From assembly GCA_944393265.1 (NCBI GenBank), contig CALXZO010000006.1:1-64000 (forward strand): DNA of 64,000 bases. Reading direction: 5' to 3'. The number at the start of each line of letters is the position of its first letter. The first letter of the stretch is position 1. The translations under genes and the position numbers were made by a program. Source of the stretch: an uncultured Clostridia bacterium (GTDB lineage Bacteria > Bacillota > Clostridia > TANB77 > UBA1234). The notes below the pieces were generated by a model. That model ran no database searches, was not told where the DNA came from, and saw nothing but the letters and a program-made list of their open reading frames with translations. This document shows positions 18,795-28,146 of the stretch, piece by piece.

Positions 18795-19577
18795 ATGATT
18801 AAGTTTTGTAATTTGTATAGTGGTAGCAGTGGAAATTCTACATTTATAGAAACTGCTCAAACAAAGATTTTGATAGACGCTGGCGTAAGTGCTCAAAAAA
18901 TTTCAAAAGCATTAAAATCAATTGGTACAGATATTGATGAAATAAATGCAATATTAATAACACATGAACATATAGACCACACAAAAGGGCTTACAACAAT
19001 TTCTAAGAAATTTAACACACCTATTTTTGCTACCCAAAAAACGTGGAAACAATTAGATGGCTTAAATATCCCGTCTTATTGTCAAAAAACATTTTTACCA
19101 AATGAAAATTTTTCAATTGGCGATATGACCGTTTATCCTTTTTCTATTCCTCATGACGCAGTAGATCCTTGTGGCTTTAGCGTTTTCGCGGATAACAAGA
19201 AAGTATCAGTTGCAACAGATATTGGGCACGTCGAAGAAAGTTTAATTACTACGTTAATAGGTAGCGATATTCTACTAATCGAATCAAATTATGATAACGA
19301 CACTTTACTATGTGGTTCGTACCCTTATTTTTTAAAGCGAAGAATATTAGGCGACTTAGGTCATCTTTCAAATGATGCAACTAGCAAATTAGTAAGAAGA
19401 CTTTACGAAAATGGAGTTAATAAGTTTATCCTTGGACACTTAAGTAAGGAAAATAATTTCCCAGAACTTGCTTATCAAGCAGTATATAATGAATTGAGCA
19501 GTTCTAATGTAAAAACTCCTTTTACTTTGTCAATTGCCAAAAGGGACTCTATTGATGATGTTGTTGAACTTGTATAA
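18795..19577 (+). CDS. WalJ/YycJ-like metallo-beta-lactamase-fold hydrolase
   Basis: A 260-residue MBL-fold protein with the metal motif THEHIDHTKG (about 56-65), ATDIGHV and LGHLSKEN. It matches the YycJ/WalJ family, proposed exonucleases linked in Bacillus to the walRK locus and to coordination of cell division with replication. Here it is followed 21 bases later by rlmH, the same pair as yycJ...rlmH in Bacillus, while walRK lies 42 kb away. Start ATG after GGAGATG. Confidence 0.92.
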   Translation: MIKFCNLYSGSSGNSTFIETAQTKILIDAGVSAQKISKALKSIGTDIDEINAILITHEHIDHTKGLTTISKKFNTPIFATQKTWKQLDGLNIPSYCQKTFLPNENFSIGDMTVYPFSIPHDAVDPCGFSVFADNKKVSVATDIGHVEESLITTLIGSDILLIESNYDNDTLLCGSYPYFLKRRILGDLGHLSNDATSKLVRRLYENGVNKFILGHLSKENNFPELAYQAVYNELSSSNVKTPFTLSIAKRDSIDDVVELV

Positions 19578-19598
19578 TTTAGGATTGGAGTTAGTGTA

Positions 19599-20078
19599 AT
19601 GAATATAAAAATTATTTGTCTTGGGAAAATAAAAGAACCTTCTTTATGTGAATTGATTTCTGAGTATAAGAAGCGAATTAGCAAATATTCACACATTGAA
19701 ATTACTGAATTACAAGACGAATCTATTCCAAACAATCCTTCAGAAAAGGAACTATTAAACATTAAGAAAGCAGAGGCTAAGAAAGTACAGTCATGCATCT
19801 CTCCTACTGACTATGTAATAGCATTAGATCAGTCGGGAGTTTCTTTGTCTTCTGAAGGTCTTGCCGACAGAGTCAAAAATATTACCTTAAGTGGATTTAG
19901 TTCAATCGCGTTTATAATTGGTGGCACAGTTGGCCTAGATAAGGATATTCTTGCTAACAGTAATATGATTTTATCGTTTTCTAAACTAACATTTCCACAT
20001 CAATTAATTAGGCTATTTTTGGTCGAACAAATTTTTAGAGTATTTAAAATAATAAATAATGAACGATACCATTGGTAA
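19599..20078 (+). CDS. rlmH: 23S rRNA pseudouridine-1915 N3-methyltransferase
   Basis: RlmH is a SPOUT-fold methyltransferase that acts on assembled 70S ribosomes. The 159-residue length is typical. Motifs include the N-terminal MNIKIICLGKIKEP, the trefoil-knot segment FIIGGTVGLDKDI and the family C-terminus LVEQIFRVFKIINNERYHW. Start ATG after GGATTGGAG. It is the last plus-strand gene of the murA-walJ-rlmH run. Confidence 0.96.
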   Translation: MNIKIICLGKIKEPSLCELISEYKKRISKYSHIEITELQDESIPNNPSEKELLNIKKAEAKKVQSCISPTDYVIALDQSGVSLSSEGLADRVKNITLSGFSSIAFIIGGTVGLDKDILANSNMILSFSKLTFPHQLIRLFLVEQIFRVFKIINNERYHW

Positions 20079-20157
20079 TATCCATACTTTTTGCACTTTT
20101 TTTCATTGCTTTTTGCCTTTCATCTCTTCTCCTACTTTTTGCATAAAATCAAACTTT

Positions 20158-20586
20158 TCATCGTTTACTCACCGAGACTCTTTCAACTTCCATTGGTATA
20201 CTCTTATAACCTATAATAGGAAAATCTATATCATATTCATACATTACTTTTAAATATATCGGATCACCATAATTCACCTCGCTTCCAACGTACGACAGCG
20301 TAATTTTTTCCTCATCAAAACCTTGTTCTTTCAGTTCTTCTTTTAGATTAACAGCTTCTTTTCTTGTAAGGTATCCATATTCCTCCATAATAAAAATGTA
20401 TTTTATGCACGTACTAGAAAGTTTTTCATACCATATATACGGCATCAATATTTTTACAGCAACAACAATTAGTATGCTAACTATTATCGTTCCTATAACC
20501 ACAATAATCGGGGTTGTTAACACTACACTGCCTTTTTCTCTTTTTGTTTTTTTATTTTTTTCCAAAAACTCACCCACTTTTCTCAT
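20158..20586 (-). CDS. TadE-like membrane-anchored pseudopilin, 142 aa (Tad locus A)
   Basis: One N-terminal transmembrane helix (about 22-50) follows a basic, glycine-containing leader (KREKGSVVLTTPIIV), and a soluble domain of about 90 residues follows. This is the layout of TadE/TadF minor pilin-like proteins. It overlaps the upstream TadE-like gene by 17 bases, showing cotranscription. Assignment rests on layout and neighbours. Confidence 0.55.
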   Translation of the reverse strand: MRKVGEFLEKNKKTKREKGSVVLTTPIIVVIGTIIVSILIVVAVKILMPYIWYEKLSSTCIKYIFIMEEYGYLTRKEAVNLKEELKEQGFDEEKITLSYVGSEVNYGDPIYLKVMYEYDIDFPIIGYKSIPMEVERVSVSKR

Positions 20587-21067
20587 TAAAAGTATTTAAA
20601 TTCACATCTTCGTGTACAGTAAACACAAACCAGTTATTAATCAGTCCCATTAATATTATCGGGCGCATCTTAACCTCCAAGATAGTATGAATAACTCTAT
20701 TGTCGTGTCGCTCTTTCGTATATGAGTCTTTTTCTCTTCTTTCATATATTTCATATTCCATTATTTTTATATATTCAATTAATCCTTCACCCTTTAGTTC
20801 ATTATCAAGATTATAATTTTTCTTTAATATTTCTATAAAGATTTTTTCATACTCTTTTTGACTATACGAAAATCTATCTATGCTCGTCCCTACTTTATTC
20901 ACCGCAATTATCGCAGATCTATTAATAGAATACATATCTAACTTAATATTATAAAGCGTGGCATTTATATGTCCCATAAATACTGCTATAACAAAAGTAA
21001 ATATAGTTATTATTATTGCAATAAATATCAATGCAATTATTAATACATTCCCTTTTTTATTCCTCAT
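20570..21067 (-). CDS. TadE-like membrane-anchored protein, 165 aa (Tad locus A)
   Basis: The sequence begins MRNKKGNVLIIALIF, a basic leader with glycine before a hydrophobic helix (about 8-32), resembling prepilin or TadE starts, then a mostly charged external domain. It lies nine bases after the 550-residue exported protein and overlaps the next TadE-like gene. Confidence 0.55.
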   Translation of the reverse strand: MRNKKGNVLIIALIFIAIIITIFTFVIAVFMGHINATLYNIKLDMYSINRSAIIAVNKVGTSIDRFSYSQKEYEKIFIEILKKNYNLDNELKGEGLIEYIKIMEYEIYERREKDSYTKERHDNRVIHTILEVKMRPIILMGLINNWFVFTVHEDVNLNTFNEKSG

Positions 21068-21076
21068 ACTATCCCT

Positions 21077-22729
21077 CTAAAATTGTTTTATGTATGGCGA
21101 TATATCGCGATTGTATAATTCATCCCATCTTTCAGCCACATGCAATCTTACAAACTTCGTTCTTCTCCCTTCGGGCGAAGTTGCTTGCACTGTTAACTTA
21201 TACGCATCACTCTTTTTGGTAAATAATTTTGAAGTATTTATTTCAAAAGCATCTCTTGATTCTTCTCTAAGAGAGTTCCATGAATGAAGCGTTTGCGTTG
21301 TACCGTATGGAATTACATAGATTTTAGTAAATGTCTTTACTCCATTTCTTGTGCTTTCTAACGTAAAACGCCCCGGTAAACTATATGACTTTTTTAATTT
21401 GCTTAACGATGAATACATTGGTTTCTCGCCCCTACTTTTTGGATCATCCCATAAAAATTTCTTAGTTAAGTCATCTAACGTTTGTATTGAAGTTGAACCA
21501 GAAAAATCTAACGTTACCTTATTTGTGTTTTCCGAAGCTCGAACAGTTACTTTTATTACCTGACCTGCGCAAATAAAACTAAAATTTCCCTTTCTTGTCA
21601 TATATAGCGGAACTGTTTTTTCTTGTCCTCTTTGTGTTGTCAGTCTTTCAACCTTTATGGAATATATCGCAGGTCCCTCTTCTGTATTTACTATCGGCAC
21701 ACGATTTTCTTCTTCATTTTCAAAATTAACTGTTACATAAGCTTTGGTATTAGCATACATTACAGGATCCATTGGGAAACATGTTGCAAGTATGGAATTG
21801 CACTCTACCTCCAGAATAACGCTATTTGCGTTGGGATAATCTCTTTTATCAATTAATATAGAATCATCTTCTAATACTTTAAAAGTTTTTTCCGCACTCG
21901 TAATATTTCTGGCTATACCATTTACTTTAAGTTCAGCTTCTATTATTTTTACATGCTCTTTTCTTGAATACGCCGAAACATTTTTTACGATAGCTCCAAA
22001 GTTTAGTGGAATTTCTATTGAACTTCTATCACTAGGAACAGTATATGTAAGTCCATTTGGCAATTCTAAGATGCTTTCCAGCTCCGCATTTGCGGACATC
22101 GGTGGTACGGAAAATGTAGCTATCCAATATACTTTACCTTCGCCAGGCTTTTCTGTATAAATGCTACCGGCGCTTCCCCATGTTGCATATGTTTCAACCT
22201 TTGCCTTGTTAAGCCCAATATCTTTTGCGGTAATATCATATATTACTCCAAATCTAGAGAGTTTTTGATTCATCATATATTCTCTTTGAATCTCAAATTG
22301 ATATTTTGTCGTATCATTCCATGAACTTTCCGCATCTTTTATTTCTCGATAATTCCACTTTTCAGGCGAAGTACCAGAATTATAATCATCTGGAAACAAT
22401 TCATTATGTACTATTCTTCCCGAATAATCTTCTCCTAGTATTAAATATTCTCCTCTATCTCCTATACCATTCCAACGTCCGCCATTTAAAGTCCACTTCC
22501 CGTTTTCGGTGTTTTTAAATCGTTGTTGATTATTCTTTACTTCCGTTGGACTTCCGTACACTAGTAAATTATAACTTTCATATATATCCTCATTTAACAT
22601 TTTCCCATTTACATTTTCTTTTTCTATTTTCATTGCCTCTACCATATATAAAAAACCACTACTATATGCATATGTAAATGTTGAACACACTATTAAAAAT
22701 ATCATTAATATAACAAATGCTTTTTTCAA
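21077..22729 (-). CDS. Exported protein of unknown family, 550 aa (Tad locus A)
   Basis: A signal peptide (about 1-22, ending TYAYS) leads to a long beta-rich extracellular protein without transmembrane segments. I recognise no catalytic motif. It begins after AAGGAGAAAAA and is followed within nine bases by two TadE-like genes, so a structural role on or around the secreted pilus is plausible, but this is inference. A strong hairpin (22756-22800) precedes it. Confidence 0.6.
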   Translation of the reverse strand: MKKAFVILMIFLIVCSTFTYAYSSGFLYMVEAMKIEKENVNGKMLNEDIYESYNLLVYGSPTEVKNNQQRFKNTENGKWTLNGGRWNGIGDRGEYLILGEDYSGRIVHNELFPDDYNSGTSPEKWNYREIKDAESSWNDTTKYQFEIQREYMMNQKLSRFGVIYDITAKDIGLNKAKVETYATWGSAGSIYTEKPGEGKVYWIATFSVPPMSANAELESILELPNGLTYTVPSDRSSIEIPLNFGAIVKNVSAYSRKEHVKIIEAELKVNGIARNITSAEKTFKVLEDDSILIDKRDYPNANSVILEVECNSILATCFPMDPVMYANTKAYVTVNFENEEENRVPIVNTEEGPAIYSIKVERLTTQRGQEKTVPLYMTRKGNFSFICAGQVIKVTVRASENTNKVTLDFSGSTSIQTLDDLTKKFLWDDPKSRGEKPMYSSLSKLKKSYSLPGRFTLESTRNGVKTFTKIYVIPYGTTQTLHSWNSLREESRDAFEINTSKLFTKKSDAYKLTVQATSPEGRRTKFVRLHVAERWDELYNRDISPYIKQF

Positions 22730-22755
22730 TTTTTTCTCCTTTACAAAATCATCTA

Positions 22756-22800
22756 GCTTCCATAAGAAGATGCTTTGGGGTTCATCTTCTTATGGAAAGC
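22756..22800. repeat. Strong inverted repeat between SLH gene and exported-protein gene
   Basis: GCTTCCATAAGAAGATG (22756-22772) pairs with CATCTTCTTATGGAAAGC (22783-22800), 17 pairs with one bulged base around a 10-base loop. No T-run follows on the minus strand, so RNA processing or stability control is as likely as termination. Confidence 0.7.
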
Positions 22801-22858
22801 TTATATAAATTAATGTAAGTAAGCTATGTGAGAGTGCCACTTACAAAGTAGAAATCTT

Positions 22859-24124
22859 TTATTTCTTTGCTATGTAAAATGTTGGAGTACCATATTCCTT
22901 TTGATAAAAGTTGATAATATATTCTCCAAACTTTTTTTGTTCCACATGCTCTTTTTCTTTGCCTATACCAGCCATATATAATTCATTTTTTTGTAATATA
23001 TATTCTAAGATTCTTTTTCCTTGAAGAGTTCCAAACTCGACCTCTAATGCTTTCTTTAACTTTTCTTTTTTACTTTCACATATATATTCGCCATCCAGAA
23101 AGTTACTATAATCATCCCACATCTTTAGCACTTCTATTTTCAGGTAACAATCATTACTAAATTCTTTATTCATTGATATTCTAGCAAGTTCATATTTTTT
23201 GTCTTCGTAGAATGTGAAAGAAAAATCGATACCTCCAATTTGTATTTTATCGTCACTTTCCCCGACAGAAATTATTAATTGATTTATAGTATGTTTTGAT
23301 GGAACATATAATACTGCAACATAGCCATCCTCTTTTACAACATTGTCTATGATTTTCGTTATTTTATTTACATTTATATTCTCGCCAGAAACCTTATATC
23401 CATTACAGTCCGAATACCTTCCATCATCATATATTTTAAGTTCTCCATTAATAATTTCGTACCTTGTTGTTGAATAAACTCCGTCTCCACTATATTGAGC
23501 TCCATAGTTAGATAACTCTAGACTCTCTGTAAAATCATATGTCTTTTTAGAAATAATTTTCTTTCTTTGCTCACATGAGCGTTTTATTATTGTAACCGCT
23601 TCAGCTCTAGTAATATGGTTGTCTCCTCTAAAAGTCTTGTCGCTGTAGCCATTTATAATTTTAAGTTTAACTAATTTTAATATATTTTCTTTTTCATCTT
23701 CTTTCAAATCTTTAAATATATTTCTACTTTTATTTACACCATTTAAATCTATAAATCTTGATATTATTTTCACCGCTTCATACCTTGTAATAGGTCTGTT
23801 GTAATTATCAAACTCATCTTGATAAATTAACTTTTCATTTTTTGCAGTTGCAATATAAAAATCAGGCCAAATGTAATTCCCTTCTCTTACTAACGAATAT
23901 CCTCCTGCCTTTATAATAATCTTTAAAAATTCTGCAACACTTATATTATTATCTGGTCTAAAAGTACTGTCTGCATATCCATTTATAAGATTGTTTGTTA
24001 CTGATTTTTCTATAGCATCATATGCCCAGTGCCCTGAAACATCCGAAAAAATAGCGTTTTCCACAGCCAGTGTAATATTTGAAAATATTAATATAAAAAT
24101 TAATCCATATACAACTTTTTTCAT
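22859..24124 (-). CDS. SLH-domain cell-surface protein, 421 aa (Tad locus A)
   Basis: After a signal peptide (about 1-20) come S-layer homology repeats: FSDVSGHWAYDAIEKSVTNN and GYADSTFRPDNNISVAEF, then a second set around RPITRYEAVKIISRF, and a third GYSDKTFRGDNHITRAEAV. SLH repeats bind pyruvylated wall polymers and so hold the protein on the cell surface. The C-terminal half (about 200-421) is a beta-rich unknown domain. It sits within the Tad-like run, 12 bases after the 108-residue gene, suggesting a wall anchor for the secretion or pilus apparatus. Confidence 0.85.
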   Translation of the reverse strand: MKKVVYGLIFILIFSNITLAVENAIFSDVSGHWAYDAIEKSVTNNLINGYADSTFRPDNNISVAEFLKIIIKAGGYSLVREGNYIWPDFYIATAKNEKLIYQDEFDNYNRPITRYEAVKIISRFIDLNGVNKSRNIFKDLKEDEKENILKLVKLKIINGYSDKTFRGDNHITRAEAVTIIKRSCEQRKKIISKKTYDFTESLELSNYGAQYSGDGVYSTTRYEIINGELKIYDDGRYSDCNGYKVSGENINVNKITKIIDNVVKEDGYVAVLYVPSKHTINQLIISVGESDDKIQIGGIDFSFTFYEDKKYELARISMNKEFSNDCYLKIEVLKMWDDYSNFLDGEYICESKKEKLKKALEVEFGTLQGKRILEYILQKNELYMAGIGKEKEHVEQKKFGEYIINFYQKEYGTPTFYIAKK

Positions 24125-24136
24125 TTCTTATACCTC

Positions 24137-24463
24137 TTACTCCTTTATAAGTTTCGTTATTCTCTCTGCAATATATCTCTCCTCACATTTAGAGCTTATT
24201 ACATCGACAACTTGATATTTATTGACTAATTCCCAAATTATTTCTTTCGATGCATTATCTATCAAAAAAACTAGGTTATTGTATTTCAAAAGCGCGTCAT
24301 TATCTGGCTCATTTTCCACATATTCACTAACTATGACGTAATCATTTTTTGTGCATCTAAATTTATATGTGTCCTTCGTTTCAATGTTTTTTATGCCATA
24401 ATCTTCTATTTCATTTTTTATTCTTAGATTTTTTCCTGTTTTGTCTATGAAATATACTTTCAT
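24137..24463 (-). CDS. Hypothetical protein, 108 aa, receiver-like fold (Tad locus A)
   Basis: A short soluble alternating alpha/beta protein resembling the receiver-like N-terminus of TadZ/CpaE proteins: MKVYFIDKTG, a central NLVFLIDNAS strand, and VVDVISSKCEERYIAERI near the end. It lies 20 bases after the CpaB-like gene. The resemblance is weak and by eye. Confidence 0.5.
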   Translation of the reverse strand: MKVYFIDKTGKNLRIKNEIEDYGIKNIETKDTYKFRCTKNDYVIVSEYVENEPDNDALLKYNNLVFLIDNASKEIIWELVNKYQVVDVISSKCEERYIAERITKLIKE

Positions 24464-24483
24464 TCGTATTCCTCCTGTTTTTT

Positions 24484-25209
24484 CTATTCTCCTATAACTT
24501 CAGATTGTACAGGTCTATCATTCTCTTCTTCAACACCAGTCATATTAAAAGTCGCAATATCTCTAATCAAATTAATTTGTTTTGCTTCTTCACTACTTAC
24601 TGCAACCATTATCGTATCTATTATCTTGTTGCCCGTATTCTTTACTTCAAAACCATCAATATCAAAGGTTCCAAGTATTTTTGCTCTATCTAAAATTTTA
24701 ATTACGGTATAACCATCATATTCTCCGCCTATTTCCATTCTTTCATTCTCCATTAGAAAATCATTTGCATAATCATTTCTAATAGTTGCATATATATTTA
24801 CTAAAGAATTTTCTTTAATCGCATATGAGACTCCACTTTCAGCAGCTACAATTTTTATTGATATTTTTTCTTTTCCCGCTTCCGCTTCAAAAATAGATAG
24901 TTCTTCTTTTGTGCCAAATTGGTCTCTCAATGCAATCTGTCCATTATATATATCTGTGTTTGCGTATAATCCTTCAATCTCAGAAAAAGTTTGTACAATT
25001 CTAACATTTGAAACTACTGATATTGGTAACTCCTTAGTTATAAACATTTCTTTTTCTATTTTTTCATTTGCTATAATATCTTCAGCAATCATTAAACAAC
25101 TAATCGTAGGTTCATAATCAATTAATTGTTTTTGCACATATGTAGATAATGCAAATATTAATATAGTAAGTATTGCCGTAATGACTAGAACATTTATTTT
25201 AGATTTCAT
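24484..25209 (-). CDS. CpaB/RcpC-like SAF-domain pilus assembly protein
   Basis: One N-terminal transmembrane helix (about 4-22) is followed by an SAF-type domain: ISCLMIAEDIIANEKIEKEMFITKELP and GLYANTDIYNGQIALRDQFG. This is typical of CpaB/RcpC of Flp (Tad) pilus systems, which work at the membrane in pilus assembly. ATG at 25209 is preferred to the GTG four codons earlier because of its distance from AGGAAAGTGAGAG. It lies directly downstream of the Flp-pilin-like gene. Confidence 0.75.
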   Translation of the reverse strand: MKSKINVLVITAILTILIFALSTYVQKQLIDYEPTISCLMIAEDIIANEKIEKEMFITKELPISVVSNVRIVQTFSEIEGLYANTDIYNGQIALRDQFGTKEELSIFEAEAGKEKISIKIVAAESGVSYAIKENSLVNIYATIRNDYANDFLMENERMEIGGEYDGYTVIKILDRAKILGTFDIDGFEVKNTGNKIIDTIMVAVSSEEAKQINLIRDIATFNMTGVEEENDRPVQSEVIGE

Positions 25210-25233
25210 TATTACTCTCACTTTCCTAATCGT

Positions 25234-25425
25234 TTATACTACAAATGGAGCACTTCCCGTGCTTTCAAACCACGTGGTGATTTTTCCCATTACATTTGTG
25301 AAAAGGTGCTCCATCTGTGGATAAAACACGGTAATTATTATTACTAATAATATTCCTGCTATTAATATTACCTGCAGTACTTCAGAGCCCCTTTGAGATT
25401 TTATTTTTAATTCTTTCTTTTTCAT
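25234..25425 (-). CDS. Flp-pilin-like small protein, 63 aa
   Basis: The small protein has a basic leader (KKKELKIKSQRGSEVLQ) followed by a single hydrophobic helix (about 19-38: VILIAGILLVIIITVFYPQ) and a short tail. The RGSEVLQ stretch resembles a prepilin cleavage region with E at +3 or so. Position between CpaB-like and TadC-like genes supports a Flp-type pilin or a component like it. Start at the second ATG, about ten bases from AAAGGA. Confidence 0.6.
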   Translation of the reverse strand: MKKKELKIKSQRGSEVLQVILIAGILLVIIITVFYPQMEHLFTNVMGKITTWFESTGSAPFVV

Positions 25426-25464
25426 TATTTTCATTCCTTTCTTTTTATTCTTTAACTGTTTGTC

Positions 25465-26337
25465 CTATGTAAATATCGTGTTAAATCCATTTCCAATTGA
25501 AATAAAAAGTGGATAAAACGTTAACATTATTATATTTCCAAGCGCAACAATTACTCCAAATGTTATATATAAAACTTTCGTACGCGTAGCACTTTTTAGC
25601 TTTTCTATATATTTTACCCTTAGCATCTCCGAAAGATTTTCTAATATTTCTATAATATTTCCAACCTTGTTATACTCTCTCAAGACATTGCAAAACATAT
25701 TTATTTCTAAAATATCAAACTTATTTTTAAGCTCTTCAATTGCTACATTTATATTTAATTCAGATAACTCATATTGTGTTGAAAATTCCAGCATTGCCTT
25801 TTTAAAATCTTTATTTTTGCAATTTTCGAATTGCCTCTTTAACGATTCTTTTAATGAAACTTCTGCAGATAGTTGCAAAATAATCGAATCTGTAACATTT
25901 AATAAATCTGTACAAACCTCACCGTCTCGCGTTTTCTTATTTATAAAAATATATGTATCCACAAAAAAATATCCAACTGCTCCAAATAATATTGCTATTA
26001 AAAGCGAACCATAATTTGTGTTTGCAATAACAAATAAAAAAAGTGCTAATGCTATTTTACTCAAATAATATGAGCTTACATTTAAATTTAATGGATTTCC
26101 TTGCTTAGATAAAAAATCTTCTTTGGCTTTTAAAAAATTAATTTTTGAAAAAAGTTCTTTGAAAAAATGCGCTTTAGTAGACAATTTAAGATTGTTCTTT
26201 TTTTTATATCTCTCCGTTTTTTTATAAATTATATACTGCGTTATGAGCAAATACGAGAGTATAAAAAATAAAACAAAAAGTAGTAGATTAATCATCTTGT
26301 TCTTACCCCACGTTTGTTTATTTTCTTTTATCGACAT
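25465..26337 (-). CDS. TadC-like inner-membrane platform protein (T2SSF family)
   Basis: The 290-residue protein has paired transmembrane helices near the N-terminus, in the middle (about 90-125) and at the C-terminus (about 262-285), and a T2SSF-type cytoplasmic domain with SIILQLSAEVSLKESLKRQF and NKVGNIIEILENLSEMLR. This matches TadC, a platform protein of the Flp machinery. The matching TadB and the TadA ATPase lie 25 kb away at 50-53 kb. An alternative ATG start at 26295 has a comparable ribosome site. Confidence 0.75.
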   Translation of the reverse strand: MSIKENKQTWGKNKMINLLLFVLFFILSYLLITQYIIYKKTERYKKKNNLKLSTKAHFFKELFSKINFLKAKEDFLSKQGNPLNLNVSSYYLSKIALALFLFVIANTNYGSLLIAILFGAVGYFFVDTYIFINKKTRDGEVCTDLLNVTDSIILQLSAEVSLKESLKRQFENCKNKDFKKAMLEFSTQYELSELNINVAIEELKNKFDILEINMFCNVLREYNKVGNIIEILENLSEMLRVKYIEKLKSATRTKVLYITFGVIVALGNIIMLTFYPLFISIGNGFNTIFT

Positions 26338-26445
26338 TCTACCACCGTATTAAACAAAGTCAAGAAAAACAATTCAGAAAATTCGACATTTTTCTAACAA
26401 CATACATTAAACCAATTGTTACGAGGCTTAACCGTTTATACATTT

Positions 26446-26973
26446 TTAAACCATTGCTTGCCAAATCCAAACAGCCACTAAAAAAGCAACTAAATCGCAA
26501 AATAATCCAATGAAAAGAGCATTCTTTGTTTTCTTTATTCCTATTGTTGATGTATAGATTGCAAGTACATAAAGCGTCGTATCACTCGAACCCATTATTG
26601 TAGAACTTATTCTCCCAACTAAACTATCCGGGCCATATTCTTTAAAAACATCTGACAATACAGCAAGTGCTCCTCCTCCAGATACTGACCTCATTATACC
26701 TATCGGCACAACTTCTCCCGGCACATTAAATAGCGATATTATTGGTCTTACAAGTTTTACAAATAGATCCATTGCTCCGGAAATTTTAAATATATTTATA
26801 GCTATTATTACCGCTAATACTGTAGGAAATATTTTAGCAATAGTACTAAAACCTTCTGCGGCACCTTCAATAAAAAGATCATATACATGTACTTTTTTTC
26901 TCTCACCTACTATCAAAATAATAATTAATAAAAGAGGAATCATTACATATGATATATACTCTATAATTTTCAT
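26446..26973 (-). CDS. spmB: Spore maturation protein B
   Basis: SpmB (175 residues) is an integral membrane protein of the nucleoside-recognition ('gate') domain family, needed with SpmA for core dehydration of spores. Family motifs include FPTVLAVIIAINIFKISGAMD, SVSGGGALAVLSDVFKEYGPDS and IMGSSDTTLYVLAIY. It directly follows spmA (46-base gap), the usual order. Confidence 0.93.
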   Translation of the reverse strand: MKIIEYISYVMIPLLLIIILIVGERKKVHVYDLFIEGAAEGFSTIAKIFPTVLAVIIAINIFKISGAMDLFVKLVRPIISLFNVPGEVVPIGIMRSVSGGGALAVLSDVFKEYGPDSLVGRISSTIMGSSDTTLYVLAIYTSTIGIKKTKNALFIGLFCDLVAFLVAVWIWQAMV

Positions 26974-27019
26974 TTTTCACCTTCTTATAATTAAATTTTT
27001 CGACTGTGTTTTACTTTTA

Positions 27020-27586
27020 TTATTTATAAAAAATCTTTACTATAATTACCCCAATAATCACTGCCACAAAACTTGCTAATATCACTGGCAATACTATTTC
27101 CGTAGGATTTGCTGAACCGTATGATGCTCTCAATGCAATTACAGTTGTGGGAATCAATTGAATAGATGACATGTTTAATACTAGTAGCATCATCATTTCT
27201 TTGCTTAATTTAGTTTTTTCTTTATTCTCTTTTTGCAATTCTTCCATTGCCTTTATTCCTATTGGCGTTGCTACATTTCCCAGCCCGATAATATTTGCTG
27301 TCATATTCATCGCAATATCTCCAACAGCCTTACTATCTTTTTTTAAGTTTGGAAAAAGAAAATGAATTATAGGAAAAATAATTTTTTGAGCTTTATTAAT
27401 TATCCCTGTCTTTTCCGCTATTTTCATGAGCCCACACCATAGTGAAATAATTCCAAAAATATTTATGCATGTTTCAATTGCGCTTTTAGATGAATCAAAA
27501 AGTCCAGTCGTCATTTCTTGTACTTTACCATTAAAAATACCAACGACTAATGAAATTGTTAAAATCCATGGCCATATCCTATTCAT
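27020..27586 (-). CDS. spmA: Spore maturation protein A
   Basis: SpmA (188 residues) is a membrane protein acting with SpmB in spore core dehydration. The sequence starts MNRIWPWILTISLVVGIFNGK and has the family motif NMTANIIGLGNVATPIGIKAMEEL. ATG at 27584-27586 follows AAAGGGAGAAGAC; a longer frame from 27616 begins before that site and is rejected. It heads the spmA-spmB pair, upstream of the Tad-like locus A on the same strand. Confidence 0.93.
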   Translation of the reverse strand: MNRIWPWILTISLVVGIFNGKVQEMTTGLFDSSKSAIETCINIFGIISLWCGLMKIAEKTGIINKAQKIIFPIIHFLFPNLKKDSKAVGDIAMNMTANIIGLGNVATPIGIKAMEELQKENKEKTKLSKEMMMLLVLNMSSIQLIPTTVIALRASYGSANPTEIVLPVILASFVAVIIGVIIVKIFYK

Positions 27587-27691
27587 GTCTTCTCCCTTTC
27601 CTATCAAGCTTTTCAATTTATATTATTCATGATGCAATTTTTTAGGACATAAATTAATTTACATGTTTTTCCATAATTTTACTTATTTTTC

Positions 27692-27720
27692 TTGACGTTT
27701 TTCGTAAAACATGATATATT
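27692..27720 (+). promoter_or_regulatory. Predicted sigma-A promoter of the AbrB-like gene
   Basis: TTGACG (27692-27697) and TATATT (27715-27720) with 17-base spacing; the gene starts about 88 bases downstream. Confidence 0.7.
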
Positions 27721-27807
27721 ATGTTTGTCGAAAGCGAAATACATAAAAATATTACTTATTTTCCTATTGTTTTGCTTTTAACATTTCATAGTAAGGAGGG
27801 TATAAAT

Positions 27808-28050
27808 ATGAAATCAACAGGTATTGTCAGAAAAGTGGACGAGCTTGGTAGAATTGTTTTACCAATTGAATTAAGAAGAACTTTAAATATTGACATAAAA
27901 GATTCAATTGAAATCTATGTAGATAATTCGACAATCGTTTTGAAAAAATACGAACCGACGTGTATTTTTTGCGGCGAATCTGAAAACGTTGTTACTTACA
28001 AAGAAAAAAATGTTTGTAAAAAGTGTTTGGAGGACTTAAAGAATACATAA
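27808..28050 (+). CDS. AbrB/SpoVT-family transition-state regulator with C-terminal zinc knuckle
   Basis: The 80-residue protein has the SpoVT/AbrB swapped-hairpin DNA-binding domain (MKSTGIVRKVDELGRIVLP, residues 1-50) and a C-terminal CxxC...CxxC pair (CIFC at about 52-55, CKKC at about 71-74) that probably binds zinc. AbrB-like proteins repress post-exponential genes. ATG at 27808 follows AAGGAGGG; a longer frame from 27721 precedes the ribosome site. It has its own promoter and terminator. Confidence 0.92.
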   Translation: MKSTGIVRKVDELGRIVLPIELRRTLNIDIKDSIEIYVDNSTIVLKKYEPTCIFCGESENVVTYKEKNVCKKCLEDLKNT

Positions 28051-28146
28051 TAATACTTATAGATAAAATTTTATGCGAGCTATTAGTAAATGTGTAGCTC
28101 GTATATTTTTTAATAGGTTGTACATAATATTTTAAATCTAAAAAAT

